64,000 nucleotides of DNA from Pseudonocardia sp. MH-G8 (GTDB lineage Bacteria; Actinomycetota; Actinomycetes; Mycobacteriales; Pseudonocardiaceae), in assembly GCF_002262885.1 (NCBI RefSeq), contig NZ_NKYF01000023.1, forward strand, positions 62,001 to 126,000. Reading direction: 5' to 3'. The notes under the pieces were generated by a model, which made no database searches, was not told the origin of the DNA, and saw only the letters and a program-made list of their open reading frames with translations. A program made the translations under genes and the position numbers. The number at the start of each line of letters is the position of its first letter. Position 1 is the stretch's first letter. Of this stretch, positions 7,991 through 15,957 are shown one piece after another.

Positions 7991-8036
7991 TGTCGGATGG
8001 CCTCCGCTTCGCTCCGGCGGCTCGCAGGCCCTCCAG
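7991..8036. repeat. Dispersed repeat, copy 1 (TGTCGGATGGCCTCCGCTTC...)
   Basis: This 46-base element matches 8123-8168 at 43 of 46 positions, with 132 bases from start to start. It contains GGCCT...AGGCC ends that could fold into a weak stem, like REP elements. A partial 23-base copy lies at 16741-16763. Confidence 0.7.
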
Positions 8037-8122
8037 GCACCGCCCCGCTCCTCCGGTGCTCGGTCGCTCGTACCTCGCTCCCTGCGCTCCTCCCCCGCAG
8101 AACGGCGCCGGCCCGCTCACAG

Positions 8123-8168
8123 TGTCGGATGGCCTCCGCTTCGCTGCGGCGGTTCGCGGGCCCTCCAG
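8123..8168. repeat. Dispersed repeat, copy 2, adjoining the deoC promoter
   Basis: This is the second copy of the 46-base element. It ends 29 bases before the deoC start codon. The partial copy at 16741-16763 ends 30 bases before the short ALDH-like gene, so the repeat is tied to these two promoters. Confidence 0.7.
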
Positions 8169-8184
8169 CCGGCTCGTCCGCACC

Positions 8185-8190
8185 TAGACT
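8185..8190 (+). promoter_or_regulatory. -10 hexamer TAGACT, leaderless start of deoC
   Basis: TAGACT lies 7 bases before the GTG at 8198 with no ribosome site. The 40 bases up to and including this hexamer match the region upstream of 16794 at about 30 positions without gaps. Confidence 0.55.
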
Positions 8191-8197
8191 CGCCCGC

Positions 8198-9172
8198 GTG
8201 ACGACGACCGTTCCCGCCCCGCGCACCACAGGCCGCGACGGGCCCTTCGCGGACGCGGTGCGCGACGACGCCTCGCTGCGGCGTTTCCTGCACGGCCTGC
8301 CCGGCGTCGACCACGTGGGCGTCGAGCGGCGTGCGGCCACTCTCGCCACCCGATCCATCAAGAAGGAGTCGAAGCTCCAGGCCCTGGACATGGCGATCTC
8401 GATGATCGACCTGACCACGCTGGAGGGCGCCGACACCCCGGGCAAGGTGCGGTCGCTGTGCGCCCAGGCCCGCGTGCCCGATCCCGACCACCCGGAGGTG
8501 CCGTCGGTCGCGGCGGTCTGCGTCTACCCGGACCTGGCCGGTGTCGCCGTCGAGGCCCTGCGCGGCTCCGGGGTCGTGGTCGCGGCGGTGGCCACGGCGT
8601 TCCCGTCGGGTCGCTCGTCGCGGGCGGTCAAGCTCGCCGACACGGCGCTGGCCGTCGAGGCGGGCGCCTCCGAGATCGACATGGTGATCGACCGCGGCGC
8701 GTTCCTCACCGGCCGCTACGGCGCGGTGTTCGACGAGATCGTCGCCGTGAAGCAGGCCTGCGGGAGCGCCCACCTCAAGGTCATCCTCGAGACCGGGGAG
8801 CTGGCCGGCTACGACGACGTGCGCCGCGCGTCCTGGCTGGCGCTGCTCGCCGGGGCCGACGTCGTCAAGACCTCCACCGGCAAGGTCTCCCCCGCCGCGA
8901 CGCTGCCCGTGGTGCAGGTGATGCTGCAGGCCGTCCGTGACTGGCACCGCGCCACCGGCGAGCACCGCGGCGTCAAGGCGGCGGGCGGGATCCGCAGCGC
9001 CAAGGACGCGATCCGGCACCTCGTGGCCGTCAACGAGGTGGCCGGGCCCGCCTGGCTCACGCCCGAGCTGTTCCGGTTCGGGGCGTCGTCGCTGCTCGGG
9101 GACCTGCTGCGGCAGCGGCGCACCCAGCTCGAAGGCCACTACACCGACCGCGACCACATCGGAGGGGCCTGA
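8198..9172 (+). CDS. deoC: Deoxyribose-phosphate aldolase
   Basis: DeoC cleaves 2-deoxyribose 5-phosphate to glyceraldehyde 3-phosphate and acetaldehyde in deoxynucleoside breakdown. The 324-residue product is the long form of the family. It shows the Schiff-base lysine in VVKTSTGK, the second active-site lysine in GVKAAGGIRS, and the substrate motif EIDMVIDRG. The GTG at 8198 is chosen because it follows TAGACT by 7 bases and translation upstream would run through a repeat. The stop TGA overlaps the ATG of the next gene by one base (TGATG), so the two are translationally coupled. deoA elsewhere in the window feeds this step. Confidence 0.96.
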   Translation: MTTTVPAPRTTGRDGPFADAVRDDASLRRFLHGLPGVDHVGVERRAATLATRSIKKESKLQALDMAISMIDLTTLEGADTPGKVRSLCAQARVPDPDHPEVPSVAAVCVYPDLAGVAVEALRGSGVVVAAVATAFPSGRSSRAVKLADTALAVEAGASEIDMVIDRGAFLTGRYGAVFDEIVAVKQACGSAHLKVILETGELAGYDDVRRASWLALLAGADVVKTSTGKVSPAATLPVVQVMLQAVRDWHRATGEHRGVKAAGGIRSAKDAIRHLVAVNEVAGPAWLTPELFRFGASSLLGDLLRQRRTQLEGHYTDRDHIGGA

Positions 9173-10605
9173 TGCCGGACTGGACCTACGCGCCCGCGCC
9201 CGAGTCGGCCGCGCTCGCGAACCTCAAGCCGGCCTACCGCCCGTTCGTCGACGGGGAGTTCGTCGACGGGGGTGGTGAGCCGCTGAAGACGCTCAACCCG
9301 GCCACGGAGGAGGTGCTCGCGGAGGTCGGCACGGCGAGCGTCGAGGACGTCGACCGGGCGGTCGCCGCGGCTCGCCGGGCGTACGAGCAGGTCTGGGGCC
9401 CGATGCCCGGCGCGGAGCGCGCGAAGTACCTCTTCCGGATCGCGCGGGTGGTGGCCGAGCGGGCCCGCGAGCTCGCGGTGCTGGAGACGCTCGACAACGG
9501 CAAGCCGATCCGCGAGGCGCGCGACGTCGACGTGCCCACGGCGTCGGCGCACCTGTTCCACCACGCGGGCTGGGCCGACAAGCTCGGCTACGCGGGGCTG
9601 GGTCCCGACCCGCGCCCGGTCGGCGTGGTCGGGGCGGTGATCCCGTGGAACTTCCCGCTGCTGATGGCCGTCTGGAAGATCGCGCCCGCGCTGGCGTGCG
9701 GCAACACGGTCGTGCTCAAGCCCGCCGAGACCACCCCGCTCACCGCGCTCGTCCTCGCCGAGATCGCCGCCGACGCGGGGCTCCCGCCGGGCGTGCTCAA
9801 CGTGCTGCCCGGCGCGGGCGAGGTCGGCGCCGGGCTCGTGGGTCACGGCGGCCTGGACAAGGTGGCGTTCACCGGGTCCACGGATGTGGGCAAGGAGATC
9901 CAGCGGCGCCTCGCGGGCACCGGCCGGCGGCTCACGCTGGAGCTGGGCGGCAAGGCGGCCAACATCGTCTACGACGACGCGCCGTTGGACCAGGCCGTCG
10001 ACGGCGTCGTCGAGGGGATCTTCTTCAACCAGGGCCACGTCTGCTGCGCAGGCTCCCGGCTGCTCGTGCAGGAGTCGATCGAGGAAGAGTTCACGGAGCT
10101 GCTTCGCGCCCGGATCGAGACGCTGCGCGTGGGCGACCCGCTGGACAAGAACACCGACGTCGGGGCCATCAACTCGCGGCCCCAGCTGGACCGGATCACC
10201 GAGCTCGCCGCTGCGGGCGACGCCGAGGGCGCGCGCCGCTGGACGAGCTCGTGCCCGCTGCCCGAGCGCGGCCTGTTCTTCCCTCCCACGGTGTTCTCCG
10301 GCGTCGAGCAGACGATGCGGGTGGCCCGCGAGGAGATCTTCGGGCCGGTGCTGTCGGTGCTCACCTTCCGCACCCCGGACGAGGCCGTGGCGAAGGCGAA
10401 CAACACGCCTTACGGCCTGTCGGCGGGGATCTGGACGGAGAAGGGCTCCAAGGCCATGTGGACGGCGCAGCGGGTGCGGGCCGGGGTCGTCTGGACCAAC
10501 ACGTTCAACCGCTTCGACCCGACGGCGCCGTTCGGCGGCTACCGCGAGAGCGGCTTCGGGCGCGAGGGCGGACGAGCCGGGCTGGAGGCGTACCTGACGT
10601 CGTGA
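9172..10605 (+). CDS. Aldehyde dehydrogenase (NAD-dependent), coupled to deoC
   Basis: This complete 477-residue ALDH has the N-terminal motif PWNFPLLMAVWK for cofactor binding, the GSTDVGKEIQ segment, the general base glutamate in LELGGKAAN (about 253) and the catalytic Cys291 in GHVCCAGSR. The usual Gln before the cysteine pair is His. Its start overlaps the deoC stop, and its likely job is to oxidise the acetaldehyde released by DeoC, or a related sugar aldehyde, to the acid. Cytoplasmic. It converges on the MerR-PP2C gene with only seven bases between stops. Confidence 0.93.
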   Translation: MPDWTYAPAPESAALANLKPAYRPFVDGEFVDGGGEPLKTLNPATEEVLAEVGTASVEDVDRAVAAARRAYEQVWGPMPGAERAKYLFRIARVVAERARELAVLETLDNGKPIREARDVDVPTASAHLFHHAGWADKLGYAGLGPDPRPVGVVGAVIPWNFPLLMAVWKIAPALACGNTVVLKPAETTPLTALVLAEIAADAGLPPGVLNVLPGAGEVGAGLVGHGGLDKVAFTGSTDVGKEIQRRLAGTGRRLTLELGGKAANIVYDDAPLDQAVDGVVEGIFFNQGHVCCAGSRLLVQESIEEEFTELLRARIETLRVGDPLDKNTDVGAINSRPQLDRITELAAAGDAEGARRWTSSCPLPERGLFFPPTVFSGVEQTMRVAREEIFGPVLSVLTFRTPDEAVAKANNTPYGLSAGIWTEKGSKAMWTAQRVRAGVVWTNTFNRFDPTAPFGGYRESGFGREGGRAGLEAYLTS

Positions 10606-10612
10606 GACGCAT

Positions 10613-11659
10613 CTAGCGAGTCACCACGTCCGCGAGCGCGCACGCCATGTTGTCCGGAGCGCCCGCCTCGTGGACGCGACGGACCAGCTCGGCCAGCACC
10701 TCCTCCGGCCCGGTGGTGCCGACGAGCACCTCCCGGAGGACCTCCTCGGGCAACACCGCGTGCACCCCGTCGGAGCAGAGCAGGTACCGGTCCCCGTGGC
10801 GTGGCTCCTGGAGCAACGAGTCGTGCGGAGCAGGCCTGCCGCCGTGCAACGCACGGACCAGCATCGCGCGGTGCGGGTGCGACTCGGCCTCCGCGGCGGT
10901 GAGCCGCCCGTCGTCGACCATCTCCTGGACCACGGTGTGGTCGTGGGTGAGGCGTAGCAACTCGCCGTCGCGCAGCAGGTAGGCACGGGAGTCCCCGATG
11001 TGGATCAGTGCGAGCTGCGAGCCGGACCAGACCAGTGCGGTCAGTGTCGTGCCCGTCTCGGACTCGGACGCGACGGCGGTGCGCACCGACTCGTCGGCGT
11101 GCCCGGCCGCCTCTCGGAGGGCGACCAGGACGTCGCCGGCGCCGAGGCGGTGGCGGGTCAGCGCCTCGACGGCCACGGCGCTGGCCTGTTCGCCCCGCGG
11201 CCCGAACCCGTCGGCGACCGCGAGGAGGTGGTCGTCGGCGTACGCGACGTCCTGGTGGAGAGGGCGCACGAGACCGCGGTCGTCAACGGCAGCGCAGCGC
11301 AACAGCAGCTCGGTCGGCACGGCATGGTCCTTCCGGGAGAGGTGCTCGACGAGGAAGGAGGCGACGGCGCGGCGCTCGGCAACCTCCGCCTCGACCTGAT
11401 CCCAGAACTCCGCCACCTCACGCGCGGCGGCCTCGGAGCTCAACCGCGTGATGGACGTGATCCGGGCCAGCGGCATCCCGATCCGGCGTAGCCAGGCGAC
11501 GAGACGCGCCTGGTCCAGCTGGTCGCGCCGGTAGTGGCGGTAGCCGGTCTGCGGGTCGACCATCGCCGGCGCGAGCAGGCCGAGGTCGTCGTAGAGGCGC
11601 AGAGCCTTCGGCGTGAGCCCCGATGCTCTCGCGAACGCTCCGATCGTCAGCAGACCCAC
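10613..11659 (-). CDS. MerR-type regulator fused to a PP2C-type protein phosphatase
   Basis: The 348-residue protein joins two domains. Residues 1-110 are a MerR DNA-binding and coiled dimerisation region (LLTIGAFARASGLTPKALRLYDDLGLL). Residues 115-348 are a PP2C-like Ser/Thr phosphatase with the metal aspartates in order: HQD137, VAD150G, IGD223SR, CSD297G and PD336N. All key PP2C positions appear intact, so the phosphatase is probably active. A signal-linked regulator that binds DNA and removes phosphate from a partner, or whose phosphatase fold senses a ligand, is possible. The GTG start follows GAGGGAGGAT. Targets are unknown; the divergent LLM oxidoreductase is a candidate. Confidence 0.88.
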   Translation of the reverse strand: MGLLTIGAFARASGLTPKALRLYDDLGLLAPAMVDPQTGYRHYRRDQLDQARLVAWLRRIGMPLARITSITRLSSEAAAREVAEFWDQVEAEVAERRAVASFLVEHLSRKDHAVPTELLLRCAAVDDRGLVRPLHQDVAYADDHLLAVADGFGPRGEQASAVAVEALTRHRLGAGDVLVALREAAGHADESVRTAVASESETGTTLTALVWSGSQLALIHIGDSRAYLLRDGELLRLTHDHTVVQEMVDDGRLTAAEAESHPHRAMLVRALHGGRPAPHDSLLQEPRHGDRYLLCSDGVHAVLPEEVLREVLVGTTGPEEVLAELVRRVHEAGAPDNMACALADVVTR

Positions 11660-11816
11660 GCCATCGATCCTCCCTCGACACCAGGCGATCGCCCGGTCGA
11701 CCCGACCGTGGGCCCTGCCCCTGGGGGAAGGTCAATACCGGGGGCGCTGCCCTACAGTGCGGCGACCAGAGCACGGCGCGTGGCGAGCTGCGCCGGCGGC
11801 CGAGGAGGGCACCACC

Positions 11817-12926
11817 ATGAGCAACACGCTCGTCGACGGTCGAGACTTCAAGCTGGGGCTGTTCTCCCCGAACTGCGCCGGCGGGCTGGCCGTCACGAAG
11901 ATCCCGGAGCGGTGGCGCGCCACCTGGTCGGACAACCTGCGCCTCGCACGGCTCGCCGACGAGGTGGGCATCGACTTCATCCTGCCGATCGCGCGCTGGA
12001 TCGGCTACGGCGGCGAGACGAACTTCCACGACGGCGTGCTCGAGCCCGTTCCCTGGGCCTCCGCGCTACTGGCGAGCACCCGCCGGGTGGTCGTCTTCGC
12101 CACCGTGCACACCGCGTTCAACCATCCCGTGGTCAGCGCGAAGCAGCTGGCCACCATCGACCAGGTCGCCGACGGGCGGGCCGGTGTGAACATCGTCGCG
12201 GGCTGGAACCAGCCCGAGTACGAGGCGATGGGCGTGCCGCTGCCGACCGAGCACGACGACCGCTACGCCATGGCGCAGGAGTGGTGGGACCACGTCCGCA
12301 CCCTGTGGACCCGCGAGGGGCGCTTCGACCTGGAGGGCCGGTTCTTCGCGCTGAAGGGCGTGGAGTCGAAGCCGAAGCCGGTGCACGGCACGCTGCCGGT
12401 ACTGAACGCCGGGTCCAGCAGACAGGGCCGGGCGTTCGCCGCCCGCAACGCCGACTTCGTGTTCACCATCATCGGCGATCCCGCCGACGGCGCGCGGGTC
12501 GTCTCGGAACTGACCTCCTCCGCCCGCACCGGGTACGGCCGCACCGTCGGCGTGATGTCCCCGGCGCACGTCGTGTGCCGCCCCACCCGCGCCGAGGCGC
12601 AGGAGTACCTGCACTACTACGCCGAGGAGAACGCGGACTGGGACGCGGTGGACAACCTGATGCGGCTGCAGGGCATGCACGCGCAGTCGTTCACCCCGGA
12701 GATGCTGGCGACGTTCCGCTCCCGGTTCGCCGCGGGGCACGGCACCTGCCCCCTGATCGGCACCCCGGACGACATCGCCGACGAGATCGAGCAGTACGCG
12801 GCCGCGGGCCTGGCCGGCATGACGCTGTCGTTCGTCGACTACGTCGGCGAGCTGGAGCAGTTCGCGGCGGAGGTCATCCCGCGGTTGGAGGCCAAGGGGA
12901 TCCGGGTGCCGCGGCTCGCGCCGTAG
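11817..12926 (+). CDS. LLM-class flavin-dependent monooxygenase
   Basis: This 369-residue protein is a luciferase-like TIM-barrel oxidoreductase. The N-terminal FKLGLFSPNCAGG strand, the segment HTAFNHPVVSAKQLATID and the loop GRAGVNIVAGWNQPEYEAMG closely resemble the RutA/SfnG/SsuD branch, which uses FMNH2 and O2 to open rings or break C-S bonds. The ATG at 11817 follows GAGGAGGGC. It is divergent from the MerR-PP2C gene. A pyrimidine-ring role like RutA would fit the salvage theme of the window, but residue patterns alone do not prove it. Confidence 0.85.
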   Translation: MSNTLVDGRDFKLGLFSPNCAGGLAVTKIPERWRATWSDNLRLARLADEVGIDFILPIARWIGYGGETNFHDGVLEPVPWASALLASTRRVVVFATVHTAFNHPVVSAKQLATIDQVADGRAGVNIVAGWNQPEYEAMGVPLPTEHDDRYAMAQEWWDHVRTLWTREGRFDLEGRFFALKGVESKPKPVHGTLPVLNAGSSRQGRAFAARNADFVFTIIGDPADGARVVSELTSSARTGYGRTVGVMSPAHVVCRPTRAEAQEYLHYYAEENADWDAVDNLMRLQGMHAQSFTPEMLATFRSRFAAGHGTCPLIGTPDDIADEIEQYAAAGLAGMTLSFVDYVGELEQFAAEVIPRLEAKGIRVPRLAP

Positions 12927-13006
12927 GCATCGACCGCGCGGGCCGGGTCGCAGCGGCAGTCGGTGACCGCTCGCGGCCTGCAGCGCCGCGACTCGCGCGT
13001 ACGAAA

Positions 13007-13052
13007 CCCCGACTCGCGGAGTTGGTAGCGCGCCACCCTCCGCGAGTCGGGG
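13007..13052. terminator. Hairpin of the CCCCGACTCGCG family, 15-base arms
   Basis: CCCCGACTCGCGGAG at 13007-13021 pairs perfectly with 13038-13052, with a 16-base loop. It lies between the convergent LLM oxidoreductase and NUDIX genes. The same arm sequence recurs at 35027-35070 between another convergent pair. Confidence 0.7.
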
Positions 13053-13104
13053 CGTCCACCGCGCGAGTCGGGGCGTCCACCGCGCGAGTCGGGGCGCCCA
13101 CCGC
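13042..13104. repeat. Three tandem 21-base repeats built from the hairpin arm
   Basis: The unit GCGAGTCGGGGCGTCCACCG plus C occurs at 13042-13062, 13063-13083 and 13084-13104; the third copy differs by one base. The first copy overlaps the right arm of the hairpin, so the array seems to have grown from it. Confidence 0.85.
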
Positions 13105-13153
13105 TCTTGGATCCGGCCAGGGCCACAGCGAGACGTGGGCTGCGCGGACCCGG

Positions 13154-13663
13154 TCAGTCGATCAGCCGGAGCTGCCCGTCCCACCCGTCGGCGAGCAGGC
13201 CGGGTAGCAGCTCGGCGAGCTGCAGCGGGTAGAGCGTCTCCGTCGTGCCGCGCAGGTCGTCCGCGCTCCACCACCGGTGCCCGCGCACGGTGCGGTTCTC
13301 CAGCTCCGTGAAGCCGCCCGTGTCGACCACGGCCGCGTCGGTGAGGGTGGTGAGGTAGAACCACTCGTCGCTGTCGTACTCCACGCCCTCGAAGGAGAAC
13401 CGGACGCGGCGCAACCACACCGGTCCGGCCATCCGGTCCGGCGGCACCTGCATGCCCGTCTCCTCGCGCAGCTCGCGAAGGGCGCCGTCGAGCAGCTCCT
13501 CCCCCGGCTCCAGGCCTCCGCCGGCGGTGAACCAGAACGACGCGTCGGGGACGTGCGGGTCGACGCCGTGGAACAGCAGGAGCCGCTGCTGCGCGTCGAC
13601 GAGCAGGACGCGCGCGGCCACCCGCACGCCGGGCCGGGTCTGCGCACCGGGGAGGGACTCCAC
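13154..13663 (-). CDS. NUDIX hydrolase
   Basis: This 169-residue protein carries a full NUDIX box, GGGLEPGEELLDGALREL followed by REETGM, at about residues 48-71, with the metal-binding glutamates in place. The family hydrolyses nucleoside diphosphates linked to another group, for example oxidised nucleotides, NADH or ADP-sugars. The GTG at 13663 is 6 bases after a TAAGTT -10 hexamer, which suggests a leaderless message. It is divergent from the flavin-binding protein gene at 13748. The substrate is not predictable. Confidence 0.9.
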   Translation of the reverse strand: MESLPGAQTRPGVRVAARVLLVDAQQRLLLFHGVDPHVPDASFWFTAGGGLEPGEELLDGALRELREETGMQVPPDRMAGPVWLRRVRFSFEGVEYDSDEWFYLTTLTDAAVVDTGGFTELENRTVRGHRWWSADDLRGTTETLYPLQLAELLPGLLADGWDGQLRLID

Positions 13664-13747
13664 ACCCCGAACTTAGGACCCGCTGCATGTCGAGGACGCG
13701 GGGTCGGCTCCGTCCGATTCCTGCAAGCCCCGACACGAGGAGGACCC

Positions 13748-14242
13748 ATGGACCGCGACGACGTCATCGAGGTGTTGGAGAAGCCGATCGCGCAGCGGTT
13801 GCTGGGGTCGGGCATCCCGGCGAGGTTCGCCTACACGGGCCTGGACGGTGGCCCGCGCGTGGTGCCGGTCGCGTTCTGGTGGACCGGCGCGGAGATCGTG
13901 GTGTGCTCCCTGCCGACCATGGCGAAGGTGGCGGCGCTGCGGCGCGACCCGCGCGTCGCGATCACGATCGACACCCAGGGCGAGTGGCCGCCGCGGGTGC
14001 TGCTCGTCCGCGGGACGGCGCGGATCGAGCACGTGGACGGGATACCGGACGAGTACGTCGCGGGGTCACGCAAGATCACCCCGGCCGAGGTCTTCCCGGA
14101 GTGGGAGACCGGCGTCCGCGCGCTGTACGACGAGATGGTGCGGATCCGGGTGGTGCCGGAGTGGGCCAAGCTGCTGGACTTCGAGACCACGATCCCGCAG
14201 GCCGTCGAGGACCTGGCCCGGGAGAAGAGCGGACAGGGGTGA
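13748..14242 (+). CDS. Pyridoxamine 5'-phosphate oxidase-family flavin-binding protein
   Basis: This 164-residue protein has the split-barrel PPOX fold pattern: GIPARFAYTGLDGGPRVVPV, AEIVVCSLPTMAKVAALR and VRGTARIE strands. Members bind FMN, F420 or haem. The ATG at 13748 follows GAGGAGG. It is the first gene of a tight run with the YCII protein (5-base gap) and the sigma factor, so it is probably part of that regulatory or stress unit. Because the genome carries fbiC, F420 is a possible cofactor, but this is not shown. Confidence 0.82.
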   Translation: MDRDDVIEVLEKPIAQRLLGSGIPARFAYTGLDGGPRVVPVAFWWTGAEIVVCSLPTMAKVAALRRDPRVAITIDTQGEWPPRVLLVRGTARIEHVDGIPDEYVAGSRKITPAEVFPEWETGVRALYDEMVRIRVVPEWAKLLDFETTIPQAVEDLAREKSGQG

Positions 14243-14247
14243 CGACG

Positions 14248-14652
14248 ATGGCGCGCTACCTCGTACTGACGAAGTACGACGAGGGGCTGTCGGCCCCGCC
14301 GATGCAGGAGTGGGACCCCGACGACCTCACCGCGCTGCTCGACTACCTGCGGGCGGTGAACCAACGGTTGATCGACAGCGGCGAGCTGGTGGAGGCGCAG
14401 GCGCTGACCGGACCGGAGCTCGCGAAGGTCGTGGTGTCCGACGGCAGCGACCCGCCGGTGATCACGGACGGACCGTTCGCCGAGGTCAAGGAGGCCCTCG
14501 CCGGCTACCAGATGATCGACGTCGAGTCCGAGGAGCGGGCGGTCGAGATCGCGGCGGAGGTCTCCGCCGCCCCCGGGCCCGGCGGGATCCCCATGGGACA
14601 GCGGATCGAGGTGCGGCGGGTGATGGGTCCGCTGCCGGGCGCCGACCTGTGA
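14248..14652 (+). CDS. YCII/DGPF-domain protein, partner of the ECF42-type sigma factor
   Basis: This 134-residue protein has the DGPF signature (VITDGPFAEVKEALAGY) in the middle and an N-terminal YLVLTKYDEG strand, as in the small dimeric ferredoxin-like YCII family. Genes of this type are the known conserved neighbours and targets of ECF42 sigma factors. The ATG at 14248 is preferred to a GTG at 14239 because GGGGTGA then gives good spacing. Its stop overlaps the sigma start (GTGA), so both are made together. Confidence 0.88.
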   Translation: MARYLVLTKYDEGLSAPPMQEWDPDDLTALLDYLRAVNQRLIDSGELVEAQALTGPELAKVVVSDGSDPPVITDGPFAEVKEALAGYQMIDVESEERAVEIAAEVSAAPGPGGIPMGQRIEVRRVMGPLPGADL

Positions 14653-15869
14653 CGACGCCGGCGGCCCTCGGGGACCTGGTGCGCACGTTGGCGCCGCAGG
14701 TCCTCGGGGTCGTCGTGCGGCGCTACCGCGATTTCGAGGCGGCCGAGGACGCCGTCCAGGAGGCCCTGCTCGTCGCCACGCGGCACTGGCCCGTCGAGGG
14801 CGTGCCCGACAACCCGCGGGGCTGGCTGATCCAGGCGGCCGTCCGCCGCCTCACCGACTCCTACCGCGCGGAGCAGTCCCGGCGGCGTCGCGAGGAGGCC
14901 GTCGCCCGCCGGGAGGTGCCGGGCGCGGAGCCTGCGGAGCACGACGACACCCTCGCGCTGCTGTTCCTGTGCTGCCACCCCACGCTCACGCCGGCGTCCG
15001 CGATCGCGCTGACGCTGCGCGCCGTCGGCGGCCTCACCACGGCCCAGATCGCGACGGCGTTCCTCGTGCCGGAGGCGACGATGGCGCAGCGGATCAGCCG
15101 CGCCAAGCAGCGGATCGCCGCGTCCGGGGGCACGTTCCGGATGCCGACGGCCGACGAGCGGGGCGACCGGCTGCGCTCCGTGCTGCACGTGCTGTACCTG
15201 CTCTTCAACGAGGGGTACGCGAGCAGCGCCGGGACCGACCTGCACCGGGTGGACCTGTCCGGGGAGGCGATCCGGCTCGCCCGCGCCCTGCACGCACTGC
15301 TGCCCGGCGACGGGGAGGTCGCCGGGCTGCTCGCGCTGATGCTGCTCACCGACGCCCGCCGGCCCGCCCGCACCGGGCGCGTCGGCGAACTCGTGCCGCT
15401 CGCCGAGCAGGACCGCTCGCTCTGGGACCGGCGGGCGATCGCCGAAGGGATGCGGCTGAACGCCGTCGCGATGTCCCGCGGCGCCGTCGGCGAGTACCAG
15501 CTGCAGGCCGCCGTCGCCGCCCTCCACGACGGTGCGGCGCGCGCCGAGGACACCGACTGGGCCCAGATCCTCGGCCTCTACGAGCTGCTGCAACGCCTCA
15601 CCGACAACCCGGTGGTCGGGCTGAGCGCCGCGGTCGCCGCGGCGATGGTCCACGGTCCGGCCGCGGGCCTGGAACGGCTCGAACCCCTCGATCGGCGCCT
15701 GCCCGGCCACCACCGGATCGACGCCGTGCGCGGCCACCTGCACGAGATGCTCGGCGACACCGCAACCGCGGCCACGCACTTCCGCCGTGCCGCGGAACGG
15801 ACCACCAGCGAGCCGGAACGGCGCTACCTGCTGATGAAGGCTGCGCGGACGCGCCGGCACCTCCGCTGA
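14649..15869 (+). CDS. ECF42-type RNA polymerase sigma factor with TPR-like C-terminal extension
   Basis: This 406-residue protein starts with sigma region 2 (YRDFEAAEDAVQEALLVA, about 20-37) and region 4 (GGLTTAQIATAFLVPEATMAQRI, about 125-150). A roughly 200-residue helical extension follows, ending in TPR-like pairs (LGDTATAATHFRRAA). Length, extension and the coupled DGPF partner fit ECF42, a group without a classical anti-sigma factor. The GTG at 14649 overlaps the YCII stop by four bases. It probably directs transcription of its own operon. Confidence 0.9.
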   Translation: MTTPAALGDLVRTLAPQVLGVVVRRYRDFEAAEDAVQEALLVATRHWPVEGVPDNPRGWLIQAAVRRLTDSYRAEQSRRRREEAVARREVPGAEPAEHDDTLALLFLCCHPTLTPASAIALTLRAVGGLTTAQIATAFLVPEATMAQRISRAKQRIAASGGTFRMPTADERGDRLRSVLHVLYLLFNEGYASSAGTDLHRVDLSGEAIRLARALHALLPGDGEVAGLLALMLLTDARRPARTGRVGELVPLAEQDRSLWDRRAIAEGMRLNAVAMSRGAVGEYQLQAAVAALHDGAARAEDTDWAQILGLYELLQRLTDNPVVGLSAAVAAAMVHGPAAGLERLEPLDRRLPGHHRIDAVRGHLHEMLGDTATAATHFRRAAERTTSEPERRYLLMKAARTRRHLR

Positions 15870-15904
15870 CCCCGGTCGCGGTGGTCCGGCCGGGCTCGAG
15901 CGGT

Positions 15905-15957
15905 CGCACACACCTTCGCGGCCCCGCACACACGATCGGACGTGTGTGCGAGGGCCG
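15905..15957. terminator. CGCACACACG hairpin downstream of the sigma gene
   Basis: CGCACACACG at 15925-15934 pairs with 15941-15950 across a 6-base loop. The stem continues as CGGCCC/GGGCCG (15919-15924 with 15952-15957) past one bulged A. A further CGCACACACC lies at 15905-15914. The gap separates the convergent sigma operon and the AbiEi-like remnant. Confidence 0.7.

Larger units (their letters stand above)
7852..8197. other. Intergenic region with a dispersed direct repeat upstream of deoC
   Basis: No gene is visible. The region contains a pyrimidine-rich stretch, then two copies of a 46-base repeat (7991-8036 and 8123-8168) and the deoC promoter. A minus-strand frame reading through it only translates the repeat (SEAEAIRH twice) and is not a gene. 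Confidence 0.6.

Noticed and set aside
7600..8445. A 281-codon minus-strand frame over the deoC upstream region
   Set aside because: It translates the dispersed repeat twice and runs antisense into deoC. No start signals are present.
13042..13104. Possible CRISPR array
   Set aside because: The 21-base units are directly adjacent without spacers, and no cas gene is in the window. They are simple tandem repeats.
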